This document shows positions 63,856-64,000 of a DNA stretch of 64,000 bases, one piece after another. The number at the start of each line of letters is the position of its first letter. The stretch's first letter is position 1. Under the pieces are notes generated by a model that had not been told where the DNA came from, made no database searches, and saw only the letters and a program-made list of their open reading frames with translations. The position numbers and the translations under genes were made by a program. This DNA comes from Kofleriaceae bacterium (lineage in GTDB: Bacteria; Myxococcota_A; Polyangia; Haliangiales; Haliangiaceae). The DNA is taken from the NCBI GenBank assembly GCA_020633495.1, contig JACKDR010000001.1:186001-250000 (forward strand), read 5' to 3'.

Positions 63856-64000
63856 CTACTTCGCGACCGGCGCGAAGGTGTAGACGTGCTGCCCGGCGTC
63901 GAGGATGAGCGGCGCGCGGCCGTCGTCGCCCGGCTCGCCGGGGCGCAAGGTCAGGCCGGCCAGCGGCGCGCGGGTCGTGATCAGCTGTGACACGCCGTCC
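63856..64000 (-). CDS. C-terminal end of an unidentified gene, cut by window edge
   Basis: The last 47 codons of a leftward gene end in TAG at 63856-63858: ...SQLITTRAPLAGLTLRPG, then RAPLILDAGQHVYTFAPVAK. Beta-strand-like, with high third-position GC. Too short to assign. Confidence 0.6.
   Translation of the reverse strand, partial: DGVSQLITTRAPLAGLTLRPGEPGDDGRAPLILDAGQHVYTFAPVAK

Overview
The window reads as one continuous chromosomal segment of a very GC-rich (about 70 percent or more by eye), large-genome Gram-negative bacterium, most likely a member of the Myxococcota (a Kofleriaceae/Haliangium-like soil or sediment lineage would fit). Support comes from an MglA-type motility GTPase, two Pkn2-like Ser/Thr kinases (one with six membrane segments, one fused to a beta-propeller), an FHA/winged-helix protein beside a kinase, very many lipoproteins with Cys-Asp-Ala-Pro-rich linkers, a fibrinogen-like lipoprotein and strongly GC-biased third codon positions. 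No rRNA, tRNA, CRISPR or prophage was seen; one intact insertion sequence is present. The taxonomic placement is inference.

Layout. 1-6.1 kb: secreted M4 metalloprotease (cut by the left edge), a lipoprotein, an MscS channel overlapping a GreA/GreB-like factor, and a predicted envelope protein whose stop codon hosts an IS630 element (6105-7137). 7.2-11.1 kb: lipoprotein, MDR oxidoreductase, small membrane protein, small helical protein, pirin. 11.2-23.7 kb: a tight co-directional carbon-metabolism operon zwf-pgl-glk-pgi-tal-gnd followed by a GH63-type glucosidase and a glycogen-debranching-type glucosidase, then yaeQ. Most junctions overlap by 4 bases or less. Read together, storage or environmental alpha-glucan is cut to glucose, phosphorylated, and sent through the oxidative pentose phosphate pathway for NADPH.

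23.7-24.2 kb: repeat-rich spacer. 24.2-30.5 kb: a divergent polysaccharide locus. To the left run a HlyD/Alg44-like adaptor, a TolC-like coiled protein and a LamG-like protein; to the right run a processive GT2 synthase of NodC/hyaluronan-synthase type, a WbqC-family protein and a PIG-L/LmbE deacetylase. Compound GGGCAC minisatellites in opposite orientation (30.5 and 33.8 kb) bracket a DMT transporter, an SDR and a lipoprotein. 33.9-39.8 kb: membrane Ser/Thr kinase, metallo-beta-lactamase-fold lipoprotein, small protein, VOC protein, Uup ABC-F ATPase. 39.8-44.3 kb: lipoproteins, two of them with single c-type heme motifs in one operon. 44.4-50.7 kb: FATP-like acyl-CoA synthetase, PDZ-alpha/beta hydrolase, zinc-ribbon lipoprotein, Cys-rich lipoprotein, radical SAM/SPASM enzyme. 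50.7-54.7 kb: LysM and OmpA lipoproteins, VAT1-like oxidoreductase with an ArsR regulator, MglA with a TerB-like partner. 54.7-64 kb: two surface proteins, kinase-propeller plus FHA protein, an EF-G paralogue preceded by a previously hidden 44-residue ORF with a good promoter, a DUF6438-like lipoprotein, and the end of another gene.

Two general points. First, many start codons lie only 5-8 bases downstream of a TANNNT hexamer, often preceded by TGN, which predicts widespread leaderless transcription. Second, at least three genes (HlyD-like, metallo-beta-lactamase, PDZ-hydrolase), perhaps a fourth (membrane kinase), switch reading frame at GC-rich tracts without loss of family motifs; sequencing or assembly indels are the simplest explanation, and coordinates there should be read with that in mind.
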